64,000 nt of DNA, from positions 273,503-337,502 of the forward strand of contig UYJD01000005.1 of NCBI GenBank assembly GCA_900618795.1, written 5' to 3'. The first letter of the stretch is position 1, and every line of letters begins with the position of its first letter. The notes under the pieces were generated by a model. That model saw only the letters and a list, made by a program, of their open reading frames with translations, made no database searches and was not told the DNA's origin. A program made the translations under genes and the position numbers. Shown in pieces: positions 1 through 9,950 of the stretch. This DNA is from Cyanodermella asteris. Its lineage: Eukaryota; Ascomycota; Lecanoromycetes; Ostropales; Stictidaceae.

Positions 1-389
1 GACAAGCTTCTGTTGAAGAAGCCGTAGTGCGCGCTCCGTGGCAATTTATGACGTTGAACTCACGCAGACGGTGCACGTAGTTATGACGCTTCCATAGGTA
101 GCTACGCTGCAAGCGCGTTGCTGCGTACTTTGTTGAGCCCACGCAGGGCTTTTCAATGTGAGATTAGCCTGCAGATGTCGTATACCTCAAATGCCAGATA
201 CGGTTTACCGCTTGAAAAGAAGTCCAACATGGCGTCTGTTCAAGGCTTTTATGTACAACAAAGGAAGATGATTGCAGTTCAAGGAATCGAACCTTGGTGT
301 CTGACATGCTGAAAATATTTTCTGCGCACCTTGGCTAATAATACTCGATTCGGGTATCAAAGAAGATTGAAAGATGATATTCGTGACCG
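1..389. other. intergenic, 3' flank of PEX19
   Basis: No gene is supported here. The minus-strand reading frame of PEX19 runs on into this stretch only if its last intron is left unspliced, so that extension is an artefact. A T-arm-like hairpin lies near 278-297 but no complete tRNA can be folded around it. Confidence 0.6.
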
Positions 390-1425
390 TCACTGCTGAG
401 GGCAACCCTGGTCGAGGTCGCCAAATGCCTTTTGTGCGTCCTCCATGTCGCCTACCAGATCTTGAGGGGGACTTCCAGCCGCTTGCATCTGTTTGTCCCA
501 TTAGCCTATCCTTGTAGTCGTAGCGATGCATGTGATAAACTTCGGCACTTCTATGTTGACGTACCTGCTGCATTCGCTCGACGATGTATTCTCGATCATC
601 GGGATTGTCATCCGAATAACCAGACCGTTGAAACCGCGCAACTATTTCACCGACCAGTTTTTGCTGGTCCTTGAACCGTGCCATGTCCTCTGCAGATGTC
701 TTGTCCTTGTTCTTTTCCATCCATTCGGGGAACTTGTCGTTCAGGTCTTTCATCGGTTCGTACAAAATCTCCTTGTTGGTAAGCTGCTCCATCATACCGA
801 GCAACATCTTCGAGAAATCCTCGTTATTACCATCGCCTTGCATCTGCTTGAGCATCTGCTCGAGGAAATCATCCTGGCCGCTGGTGGATGCCTCGGCGGT
901 AGCCTTGCTGTCCGAAGTCTGCATTCGTTCCATTGTCTGGCGAATCGTCTCCTCAAAGGTTGCTTTTCCTGCGGCACTTCCGCCTGTTGACGGCGCTTCG
1001 GGCTCATTCCCGTCCTTCAGCTGCTGGTCGACCACCGAGCCGAGCTCTCTCATCATCTCTTCGAAATTCTTCCTCATTTCCGGACTATCATTGACGTCAC
1101 TCATGAGCTTGGCCATCTCATCTTGTAATTGCTTGTCGAAATCATCCTGGCTGGACGCCTGACCCGACGTCTCTGTTGCCGTTACGGTTGAAGCGGTAGG
1201 TGCCGCCGCGTTGAGTGTCGTCTTCGGGGAAAACTCGTCGAGAACCTCTATCTGGGTATCAGCACCTCGCCTCTACCAGATACTCTCCCGTAGTCACATA
1301 CCGTCTAGGTCGTCTAGGTCATCTTCCTCGGGATCCGGGGCATCGTCGGTTGCACTAGGGGCAGCGGCCGCTGGCGTGGGCTCTGCCCGGACCGGGTCCG
1401 GCTCTGGCTTTTTCTCAGCAGACAT
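390..1425 (-). CDS. pex19: Peroxin-19, peroxisomal membrane protein chaperone/receptor
   Basis: PEX19 binds newly made peroxisomal membrane proteins in the cytosol and delivers them to PEX3. Three exons (1425-1302, 1247-565, 488-390) give 301 residues. The N-terminus is acidic (DDLDDLDEVLDEF, the usual PEX3-binding type of segment). The middle and C-terminal region carries family-typical stretches such as EDFSKMLLGMMEQL and LNDKFPEWMEKN, about residues 180-260. The last exon restores the ending MQAAGSPPQDLVGDM and closes with CPQQ, a CaaX-like farnesylation signal known for this family. Introns are 54 bp (1248-1301, using an ATAG acceptor) and 76 bp (489-564). The start is the first ATG with a family-like N-terminus (MSAEKKPEPDP). 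It is divergent from UBC9, 448 bp apart. Identification is firm; the intron borders were inferred by frame and family fit. Confidence 0.93.
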
Positions 1426-1873
1426 CAAATACGCCGGCGATGTCAAAGGTCATTCGCTTCGCTCCAGGAGAAAGTGCAAGGCAAAAAATATCGACCAGCA
1501 TGCCCTGTCGCTTTCCCCAGATCGGCCAGTGCGGCCCGAGGTTGTTGGCGGCGGAGCGAACTGCGGCGGCGGCGGGGTGGGGCAGCGAATCGATTCCGCG
1601 TCACAGCTGCGAATCGACGCGACTTCTGTCGGACTTGTCGCACGAGCAGCCTCATCTGCCTTGTCAACCTCAAACGTTCATCTGACGGCCGCCTCACTTT
1701 CATTTCACTAACCTCTCTTTCACTGCGCTTGCAGCCTTCGACCGAAGCATCCGATTCTGACCCCTCCTCTCCAAGCCGCAGCCTCGCCCGCCATTATTCA
1801 AGAGCGCCATCTTCACCATCTCCACCGCAATCTACACGCCCCTCAAGTCAACACTCCGAGCACGGTCACAAAC
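1426..1873. promoter_or_regulatory. divergent intergenic region PEX19 / UBC9
   Basis: This 448-bp stretch lies between two start codons pointing away from each other, so it must hold both promoters and 5' UTRs. The right half is rich in C and T on the plus strand, as is common upstream of fungal start codons. No clear TATA box or named operator is visible. Confidence 0.5.
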
Positions 1874-2399
1874 ATGTCGCTATGCATGAATCGACTCACG
1901 GAGGAGAGGTCAGTGGGCTGCTTCTTCTGTCTGGTTTATGATCCGACTAACCGTTGGCAGACGACAGTGGCGCAAAGATCATCCTTTTGGCTTCTACGCC
2001 CGACCAATCCGTAAAGAAGATGGGACAATGGACTTGAATTCTTGGGAGTGTGGGATTCCAGGCAAAGAGAAGACGATATGGGAGGGAGGCTTATTCAAGC
2101 TGTCTTTGGTGTTTCCCGAAGAATACCCAACAAAGCCTCCAAAGTGCAAGTTCACGCCGCCATTGTTCCACCCCAACGTCTATCCGAGTGGGACCGTGTG
2201 TCTCAGCATTTTGAATGAGGACGAAGGTTGGAAGCCTGCCATCACCATGAAAGCCATCCTGCTCGGAATTCAGGATCTGCTCGACGACCCGAATCCGGAA
2301 TCACCAGCCCAGGCGGAAGCGTATAATTTGTTCCGGAAGGACAAGATTGCCTATCAGCGAAAGATCAAAGAGGTCGTCAAGGAGAACCCCGCGCCGTGA
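1874..2399 (+). CDS. ubc9: SUMO-conjugating enzyme Ubc9 (E2)
   Basis: This is the E2 that accepts SUMO from the Aos1-Uba2 E1 and transfers it to lysines of nuclear proteins. Two exons (1874-1908, 1961-2399) are separated by a 52-bp intron with a CGACTAAC branch site at 1944-1951. The protein has 157 residues, the usual Ubc9 length. The N-terminal basic patch ([17 protein letters not shown]) that binds SUMO is present. The active site segment [15 protein letters not shown] contains the catalytic cysteine at residue 92. The ending with [16 protein letters not shown] is standard for the family. Ubc9 is distinguished from ubiquitin E2s by this N-terminus and by the insertion around the active site. 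No defects are seen. Confidence 0.97.
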
Positions 2400-3923
2400 T
2401 TTGCGTGCAAAATCCTCATGCGTGGGAGCAAGCGGTTGAGATATATGGATTGCATTGATGTCTGGCAAATGGTGGGAATTCGGAAATTGGGAACAAGACA
2501 TTGCCTCCCGAGTTGGGTTTGGCATTTGTTGATGGATTTGTGCTTTTATCACGATTTACATTTACGGACAGCGTGGCGTTTCGGCTCGCAAAATACACTC
2601 ACAGGCCAAACTGTCAATTCCAATAATGTTCAAGAAAATGGACTCATTCTTGTCAGGTGCAAATACAGAGACTGGCTTTTCCAGTGACCATGTCGAAGGC
2701 ATGATCAGTACAAGCAAGTCTCAGTCGATTCACGCAGCAGAGAACGGGCTGCAGGGTCTAGTGGGAGAGGACAATTCGAACATTCGCATCATGAACTCTC
2801 TTTACGAGGAAGCCCTTTGCGAGATCAGCTCACATAAGAAATGAAGACCCAGCATGCCGATGGCTGGGCATAGATAGCTTCTTCGTTACTGAAAATGAGA
2901 TGCCACACAATATCACTGCTGAGTCGTCGCAAATCTACCCTGTATCTGACTACTCAAAGATGCCTGCGGTGACCTGCTCAGTACTGTGGCAAATCATCAA
3001 TTATTCTTTGCGTGACTTGGCGCTTACGACGCAACTGGAGGACGTAGCGATGGATATACCGATCAGGTTCTGAAAAATACGAGCTTTCAACACTCACTTT
3101 CCAATCTTGGAATGACGAGTCCATGCGGCACACGCATGTGCTCACCCTATGCATATTTACTCGGCCGCATTCAAATTCAACGTCGCTAATCACCCGACCG
3201 TGGGCAGGGCCTGTCACAAACAATATTTGATTCCTCACCATGCGAGCAGAAGAGCATACAATATGCTTGCAAGAATAAGCATGGCTATTGCTGTACATGT
3301 GTTATTCTTACAACCTTGGTACGAGTCTATGAGGGTAACGAGCCTTGCAAAACCATTACCCGTGTACTAGAATCAGGACTTGTGCAAGTCTCAATGAAGG
3401 GAATAGGAGAGCGACCGACGCAACTGCTGTTGGAAGTCTGCTTTGAAGCACTTTGACTGGCTTCAGCCCGGCAAAACGTTGCTCCGATCGAAACTCGCCT
3501 CCGATCGAAACTCGCCTCCGATCAAAACTCGCTTCCGATCAAAACTCGCTTCCGATCAGAACTCGCCTCCGGTCAAAAGTCGCCTCCGACCAGAAAGCGG
3601 CTCTGCGGACTGAATGGCAGATACATCTGAACGGATACTAGCAGACCTTTATGCTCGAGAGGAATTGCTACTGTGACTGAGGTGCCGAAGACGAGGATGG
3701 GCACGCAAGCCGAAAATACAAGTCCTTTTAGCTATTGTACCAGTAGCCCTCACATGGTATTGGTATTATCCATGGAACTTTGTCTATGGGATTGAAACAG
3801 GCCGTCGCCAAAAGACATACCAACAATCATGTAGGAGTGCATTGGCCTTCCTCACGTCCGCGGCGACACTTCCGAGTCATTGCCACCGATCATACCGGTT
3901 TGTGTGCACCTAGCTGCCATGGT
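2400..3923. other. intergenic, holds a 17-bp minisatellite
   Basis: About 1.5 kb between UBC9 and the acetyltransferase gene. Apart from the tandem repeat at 3486-3602 I see no gene. A 72-codon frame at 2626-2844 has no recognisable features and is probably chance or 3' UTR of UBC9. Confidence 0.5.
3486..3602 (+). repeat. 17-bp tandem minisatellite, about 7 units
   Basis: The unit gatcgaaactcgcctcc recurs with a strict 17-base period from 3486. The first two copies are identical. Later copies differ by single changes (gatcaaa for gatcgaa, cttcc for cctcc), and the last ones are more degraded (ggtcaaaagtcgcctcc, gaccagaaagcggctc). Because 17 is not a multiple of three, the open frame across it has no coding meaning. 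Confidence 0.9.
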
Positions 3924-4696
3924 CTAGTCCTTCCCCGTGGATCCGCCCTTGACCGGTCGCCACATCAGGTTGATGGGACGCAGTTTCAGCTCATGCTGCA
4001 GCTTTTGTCCAACGTTTCCCCTGTCCGGAGGGACGAAGAAATCCAGTTTCATCACTGGCTGGAAGCCATGCTTCTGATAGCAGATTTTGCCGTCTTCAGA
4101 TGCCTCGATGAATCCCTCGATTCCAAGGTCGTCGAGCTTATCGGTGACCCAACGCATCATCATGTTTCCAATTCCACGGCATCGATGTTTCGGATGGACT
4201 ATCATGATACTGATGCCTGCAGACGTTCAGCTTCTCTCTGACCCTCCCCATCACGGCGCAGCAGCGCGTTTGGTGCCTCACCTCCATGTTCTCGTTGCAT
4301 CCATAGACTCCTTGGCGTCATCGCCTTTGCCATCATGTCTTCCACAAAAGCTCTTTCTGGGCCTTCTGGCCACCACGGCATTTGAACCCTTGGGCAGCCG
4401 TTCGAAAGTGGACTTCCTAGGTGTTGTCGCCATTGCATTTCTCCGACGACTTGACCATGGCGGTCTTTCACGCAAAGCCATTTGCGGCGACCGATAGTGT
4501 CCTTCTGTGCCTCATTCCAGACTCTCTCCCGGGACGCTGCAAGTGCTCTAGCTCTCACCTCATCGGAATTTCCAGTAGCCGGGGACAGGATCCAGGAAAA
4601 TGCTACATAGGGCCAGTGTCGGGCGTCCCACCACATCGCTATGAACGCATCGAGCTCCTCTCGCTTCGTGACCACGCTGAGAGTGTATTCGTCCAT
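3924..4696 (-). CDS. GNAT-family N-acetyltransferase
   Basis: This is probably an acetyl-CoA dependent acyltransferase; the substrate is unknown. Two exons (4696-4282, 4216-3924) with a 65-bp intron (4217-4281) give 235 residues. The splice joins REHG to GISIMIVHPKHR, giving the classical GNAT motif A: a beta strand, then HPKHRCRGIGNMMM with the R-x-x-G-x-G pyrophosphate-binding loop, then a helix. The following ASEDGKICYQKHGF segment is the motif B type ending where acyl-CoA enzymes have the late Tyr/Phe. The start is the first true ATG (MDEYTLSVVTK); the frame extends four codons upstream only through a TTG. The N-terminal half with its Trp-rich stretch occurs in fungal GNAT proteins of unknown role. 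Family call firm, function unknown. Confidence 0.82.
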
Positions 4697-5267
4697 GATG
4701 TGAGGCAAATTCGTTAGAAAATCTGCAAATTATCGACCACGTACTTGTAGGAATGCGCTGACCTGCAATCGCATAATTTTGCGGCTTCAGAGGCGGTCGA
4801 CCTGGCGACCGCTCGTCAACACTGTCAAGTGCGCTACAGGCCAAAGGAAAGTGTACAAGCCCTCATGTACCCGCTTGCGAGCGCACATCCATTGGCCTAC
4901 ACGCGTATTGCCACCCGAGCGGACAGCACAGATGTGAACACTTTTGCTCGCATCCTGAATCGATTTGGAGTTTGAAGACCGAAGAAGGCATAAATCGACG
5001 GACGCTCTGTCGTTGCCGTCCATGCCAATAGTCGTGGTAGATCTTGGAGCAAAATGGAGGCTGCTCGAGGGTCTGGAGATGTTTGAATGACATCAAAAAC
5101 GAACGTGGCATCCCAGATGCACCAGCAGGGAGCACTTCAGCTCTTACAACTGGCGCATGTCGTGACAAACACACAAGCGTCCACACGATTCTGCACCCTT
5201 GAGTGTATGTATTGACAAAGCGGGTCATCCTCGGTGAGCTCAGGTAACGTACAAGGCATGACACTCG
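4697..5267. other. intergenic
   Basis: A 571-bp stretch between the start of the acetyltransferase gene and the stop of the JmjC gene, both on the minus strand. Minus-strand frames near 4560-4844 could in principle give an extra 5' exon of the acetyltransferase, but I could not find a splice that fits. Nothing else is seen. Confidence 0.4.
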
Positions 5268-7708
5268 TCAGTCGCTTAGATTACTCCTATCTCTCGCCAA
5301 GGCATCTTTCAGACGCTTTGCATTCTGTCTTTTGGAAGCCGCAGGATTCGTGTTTGATAAGCACGAGGCTCCTTTCCAGGTTTTATGGCACCACCAAGTA
5401 CATTTTCCGCCAGTAAATGATGCACTGTCAGCAATGCAAGGGCATGGTTTCTTGCAACCTTTCAATGACCCACATTTACAACCCACAGCTGCCTTCATAG
5501 AGGCCTCGGCTGCATTGAATCTGAGCATGAATTCGTCTCGATCTTCCTCGCCGGCGTACTCTTTGAGATGGTCCCTGTGCGCGCTTTTGCTCCTCACATC
5601 AGCGGCGATTGTGTCCCAAAGCTGGGGAAACTGGTAGGGCAAGGGCTCATTGGTGCAATCTGGGTGGCGGGCGAGAAACCTGACGTGCTCTGCCAGTTCC
5701 GGCAAACACAGTTTATCGACGAACCCTCCGCCTACCATCAAACAATCAGTCAGAGTTATTGGAGCATGAATAAGCCGAACACCTGGAGGCATCAGAAGCA
5801 AGTCTCCCTCAAAGAGAGCAATTATTCGAAAGGTTCCTTGACCGTCTTGTGTTAGCGATACCATTTTCTGTGTGTCACCCATAATGCACTTACCATGCGG
5901 CGCCCAGCCTGCACCTTGTGCTGTAAAGTCCTTCAAAGCATCTTCTGATGAAGTGCCGACGTAGATTGGCCAAAGTTTGAGTCCGTGAAGATTCGCCACC
6001 CATGTACCGCCAAGAATGTCCATGTGTGAGCCACTTCTGGCGCCAGCCTCGCTGAAAAGGGTGAACTCTTTGCAGGACTGCATGTCCACAAATGGGCAGC
6101 GTTCAGACTTGTTGTCAAAACTCTTCTTACCTATAGTCAGCAGGTCTTGCATTCGACTCGACGCCTCGTCAGCAACCTGAAACCGCGGGTTCGTTGCAAT
6201 GAAGCTCGGCGAAGTCACCAAGTCAAGCTTACTGATACTGAGGTAGTTGAGCGGAGCATTGTTGGCAGATAAGCCACTCCAGGCAAGCTGGCACAAATCG
6301 CGCGCACCAATTTCGCTAGTTGAAGGAGCTTGGCCAGAATTTCGGAGAGTATTCTGATGACTCTTTCGCACTCGATTCACGAAACTCTGGATAGGCATAT
6401 CTTGCAGGCCGGGTTCATTGTCCTTGGCGTTGAGATCTTGTACCTCAACGATCCCGCCCGGGAGACGGTGGCTGATTGCGTTTGTGAACTGGTCCAGTAT
6501 GTCTCTCTGAGTCGAGTAGTATCTTGGTACCACGACGGGGGTCTTCAATCGTTTACCCGTCCGGAACTCGAGCTCGAGCTCGTCCGGAGTCGCGTAGCGA
6601 ACATGACACTGAGCTAACTCAGCGTCTCCCACCAAGCCGTGCACTGCATCTTGGGTGCCTGTATCAGCAAGCTGGTCAAGCCACTCTTCGGGGGTTTGCC
6701 CAAGCATTTCCATGGCATCAAGAAGATGTGACGTCCACAAAGTAGGCTGCTGTGCTTGCGAACATGCAGGTTTGTCGCTCTGGTCCCTAAGTATCCGGTC
6801 AATGCGTGTGAAGACCTGGATCAAGATTGGGTTCAGCTTGCGCCGGATATGCTCATTCCATGATCTGGATTGATCGTCAAAGTTCTCTGGAGCATCATCT
6901 CCATTTTCATGTTCGAAAACAGTGCTCTGCTGGAAAGTTCCAGTCAAAGCCTGAGGTTCGACGTCTCGGTCATCTGATGGGTCTGAAACTTCTTGCCGAA
7001 AGTCTTGTTCATGTATTTGACGTTCGAGGGCTGTTCGTTTTCGCGGACCGGAAGAACAACTTTGGCTTCGGCTTTGACAGGCGTAGCCTCTGACAGGGTC
7101 TGATCTCGACTCTGGCTCGTCGATGGCTTCGCCTTCTCGCATGTCACGTCTTACATTTGTCGATACTTGGTCGCGAAGCTCCAAACCGCTCAGACGCTTC
7201 CACGCGAAGATTGCTCTCCCTATGACGCGATAATCATCGCGAGAAAAGCCATAATACCTGAGTCACGAAGTGTTAGCCTGAATGGTATTGGTTAGGAGCA
7301 AAGGACCGACTTGGCTTGCAGCATGCGACTCAAGTCAGTCAAAGTAACCAATGAGCAGCAATTTGTTCTGAATTCCCACCAGACCACATCTGCAACAGAC
7401 TCGACATATAACACAGCTTTTTTGTCGCGATACCATTGTTGGTCGGTGCTCATGCAAGCTTTCCCAGCCGTAATGGCGTCCCTCCATTCCTTCGTCTTGA
7501 CTTTGAAACGTGTGTAGTCGCGAACAGGGTCCACACCCCACGGCACCGGGAATAACCTGCCTACAGGCTTTTGGTAGTGTTTGCTATTCTTCTCGCTTGC
7601 TGTCAACGCAGGCACACTCTCTCGGATTTGAACAGGACAACACTGCGGGACTAATCTCAGCTCAGCCTCGGTTCGCATGCTGTCTCGAAGCCCGCAAACT
7701 CGGCACAT
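5268..7708 (-). CDS. JmjC-domain protein with Cys-rich C-terminus
   Basis: Two exons (7708-7311, 7257-5268) and a 53-bp intron (7258-7310) give 795 residues. The splice joins LSRMLQAK to YYGFSRDDYR. The C-terminal half has a cupin/JmjC-type core. HMD at about residues 544-546 supplies the H-x-D iron ligands, GLKLWPIYVG follows with a lysine in the place used for 2-oxoglutarate, and a distal His sits in PPGVRLIHAP at about residue 630. After it comes a compact cysteine cluster at about residues 726-765, with spacing C-x-C-x5-C-x3-C-x-C-x11-C-x3-C-x8-C, which looks like a small zinc-binding module. JmjC proteins are usually Fe(II)/2-oxoglutarate hydroxylases or demethylases of histones or other proteins. 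Substrate is unknown, and nuclear location is inferred only from the family. The first exon is not recognised, so the start could lie further upstream. Confidence 0.72.
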
Positions 7709-8462
7709 TGTGGCGCTGGCTTGGTCAGATCGGGTGCAGGGGAAGTTATGTTCTGGTCAGCTGATGCCTTTGCGAGGATGATACCGACAATCATGGCGCC
7801 GAGGGAGCCCGACAAACGACGGCTACAAAACTCGGGAGTGTCAATTTATCATGCCAAGCTGTGCCTCCGCGACCGTCGTCCCGAGTGTCGATCTGTATTG
7901 AGGGTCTCTGGTTTACATCTCATATGGCTTCAGGATGCAGGAGTGTGATCAATGTGGCTGCACACCATAAGCCATAACGGGGCGAAGATGTGGTGATCTA
8001 TGCGGCCATCTGAGCGGCCTTCATATGCATGTGCCAGCTGGTAATTTATTGAGCGGGCGGAATGAAGACAGTATTGTTACCGTCTGTCCGATGCCCGATA
8101 CAGCGGAGGCCTGGTCGTTGGAAAGAATGTACTGACACGGCGATGTGCGGACAGCTTACATGAGCTGATGAGCTGGGACCAATGATACTCGAGTAGAATT
8201 GCTCCACTCCAGCTCCACATCGACATGCATGCAGGAGCGCAAGCAAAGCCGGAAGATGCGAGTGGTTGATGTTGCGATCGAGACGGCGAGGAGAGTGAGG
8301 GTGTGCAATGTTAAAACGTAAGCGCCGGCGCTAGGTCGCGAAGGCGGCTGCAGATACGAGCGCGGCACGGCCAGCGGTCAGCTTAACCGAACTCCCACCT
8401 GTCACGGACATAGGAGGGGACCGTCAGTCTGGGACTCACGGGGACCAATGAATCAGGGATCC

Positions 8463-9074
8463 NNNNNNNNNNNNNNNNNNNNNNNNNNNNNNNNNNNNNN
8501 NNNNNNNNNNNNNNNNNNNNNNNNNNNNNNNNNNNNNNNNNNNNNNNNNNNNNNNNNNNNNNNNNNNNNNNNNNNNNNNNNNNNNNNNNNNNNNNNNNNN
8601 NNNNNNNNNNNNNNNNNNNNNNNNNNNNNNNNNNNNNNNNNNNNNNNNNNNNNNNNNNNNNNNNNNNNNNNNNNNNNNNNNNNNNNNNNNNNNNNNNNNN
8701 NNNNNNNNNNNNNNNNNNNNNNNNNNNNNNNNNNNNNNNNNNNNNNNNNNNNNNNNNNNNNNNNNNNNNNNNNNNNNNNNNNNNNNNNNNNNNNNNNNNN
8801 NNNNNNNNNNNNNNNNNNNNNNNNNNNNNNNNNNNNNNNNNNNNNNNNNNNNNNNNNNNNNNNNNNNNNNNNNNNNNNNNNNNNNNNNNNNNNNNNNNNN
8901 NNNNNNNNNNNNNNNNNNNNNNNNNNNNNNNNNNNNNNNNNNNNNNNNNNNNNNNNNNNNNNNNNNNNNNNNNNNNNNNNNNNNNNNNNNNNNNNNNNNN
9001 NNNNNNNNNNNNNNNNNNNNNNNNNNNNNNNNNNNNNNNNNNNNNNNNNNNNNNNNNNNNNNNNNNNNNNNNNN
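8463..9074. other. assembly gap (612 N)
   Basis: A continuous run of 612 undetermined bases. Reading frames drawn through it are meaningless. The true length may differ from the number of N. Confidence 0.99.
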
Positions 9075-9150
9075 GTTCAACCTGTTCAGACAGGTTGACA
9101 GGTTGGACAGGTTACCCAACTCACCACCCAAGTCCAACAAGTATATAGTC

Positions 9151-9189
9151 GTGCGACTTCGTCGCACCCAGATAGGAGCCCTTAGGCTC
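9151..9189. repeat. two adjacent perfect hairpins
   Basis: GTGCGAC at 9151-9157 pairs with GTCGCAC at 9161-9167 around a TTC loop. GAGCC at 9176-9180 pairs with GGCTC at 9185-9189 around CTTA. They follow a tatata-like sequence and an imperfect acaggttg tandem (9094-9112). This pattern would fit the R region of an LTR, but no function is shown. Confidence 0.6.
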
Positions 9190-9950
9190 AACTTAACAGT
9201 ATGAATGCTACTTCATTGATCGTAACCTCGCACACTCAGTTTGCACACCCCGTGAAAGCCCCAGACCTACGAGCATTACCTTCAGACTTGACGCCGTCCT
9301 TCATTGGACGTCTACACCGTCAACCAACCTGTGCCTGCATCACATGTGTCGTGAATGTCAGCATCTACGTCGCAGCAAACGAGCTGCAAGTGGGATCTCT
9401 TAAAGCGCACCGAGTGGGTAGTGAACCGCTATGCATCCACCGGAAGCCACCTACGCCTCAAAGCACAACTGCTAACATAAGAAGTCGCGAATCTCGTACA
9501 GACGATACTGAGGTTGGATATGTATTATTTCTGTCCTGGGAGCCAACATCGACCAGAGGTCATTTGCCTCTGCCTCCAGAGGTACTTTGTAAGGCACAGT
9601 GTGCTGACGGTGAAATCACTTGCTACTCTAAATGGCACCTGCGCATCGAAGGACCGAAGCATTGACTCACAGGATGTTTCTCTTATATCATGTAGCGTAA
9701 AAATTCTAGCTACTGTATACCTTGCCCTGCTATGCGAACATCCCCGCCAACGCCGTGCGAACTATGCCATAGCGACCATGCTGAACCACAAGACAGAAAC
9801 AATGCTGAAAGCAAGCACCCAAGCCAAGCACGAGATGTGCCTCATGCATGACATCTGCAACACACGAAAGTCTTTTGTGTATACTCTTGACAGAGATCTG
9901 CCAGGGTGTCTGTTGTGGGACCTTCGTGCGATATCCGCATTGCTGAGGTC

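Larger units (their letters stand above)
8400..9198. mobile_element. possible LTR or LTR-retrotransposon remnant spanning the gap
   Basis: The sequence at 8400 starts TGTCACGG, an LTR-like TG terminus that also occurs twice at the right end of the window. At the other side of the gap the sequence up to 9197-9198 ends in CA after two hairpins and a TATATA-like box. The length would be about 799 bp including 612 unknown bases. The flanking five bases (ccacc on the left, gtatg on the right) are not a target-site duplication, so a simple solo LTR is not proven. Gaps of this kind often fall in repeats that did not assemble. Confidence 0.3.
7709..9950. other. intergenic with assembly gap and repeat-like DNA
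   Basis: No gene can be supported. The left part (7709-8399) shows only short frames. The right part (9200-9950) holds a 154-codon frame at 9201-9665 with no recognisable motif. The middle is an unsequenced gap flanked by repeat-like sequence, described separately. Confidence 0.5.

Noticed and set aside
270-320. tRNA-like T-arm on the minus strand (CAAGG-TTCGATT-CCTTG)
   Set aside because: The stem and loop look like a T-arm, but no matching acceptor 5' strand, D-arm or anticodon arm can be folded upstream within tRNA length.
2626-2844. 72-codon plus-strand frame downstream of UBC9
   Set aside because: No motif, no partner exon and no conserved feature; probably chance or UTR.
8436-9191. 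Open frames crossing the N run
   Set aside because: They exist only because undetermined bases contain no stop codons.
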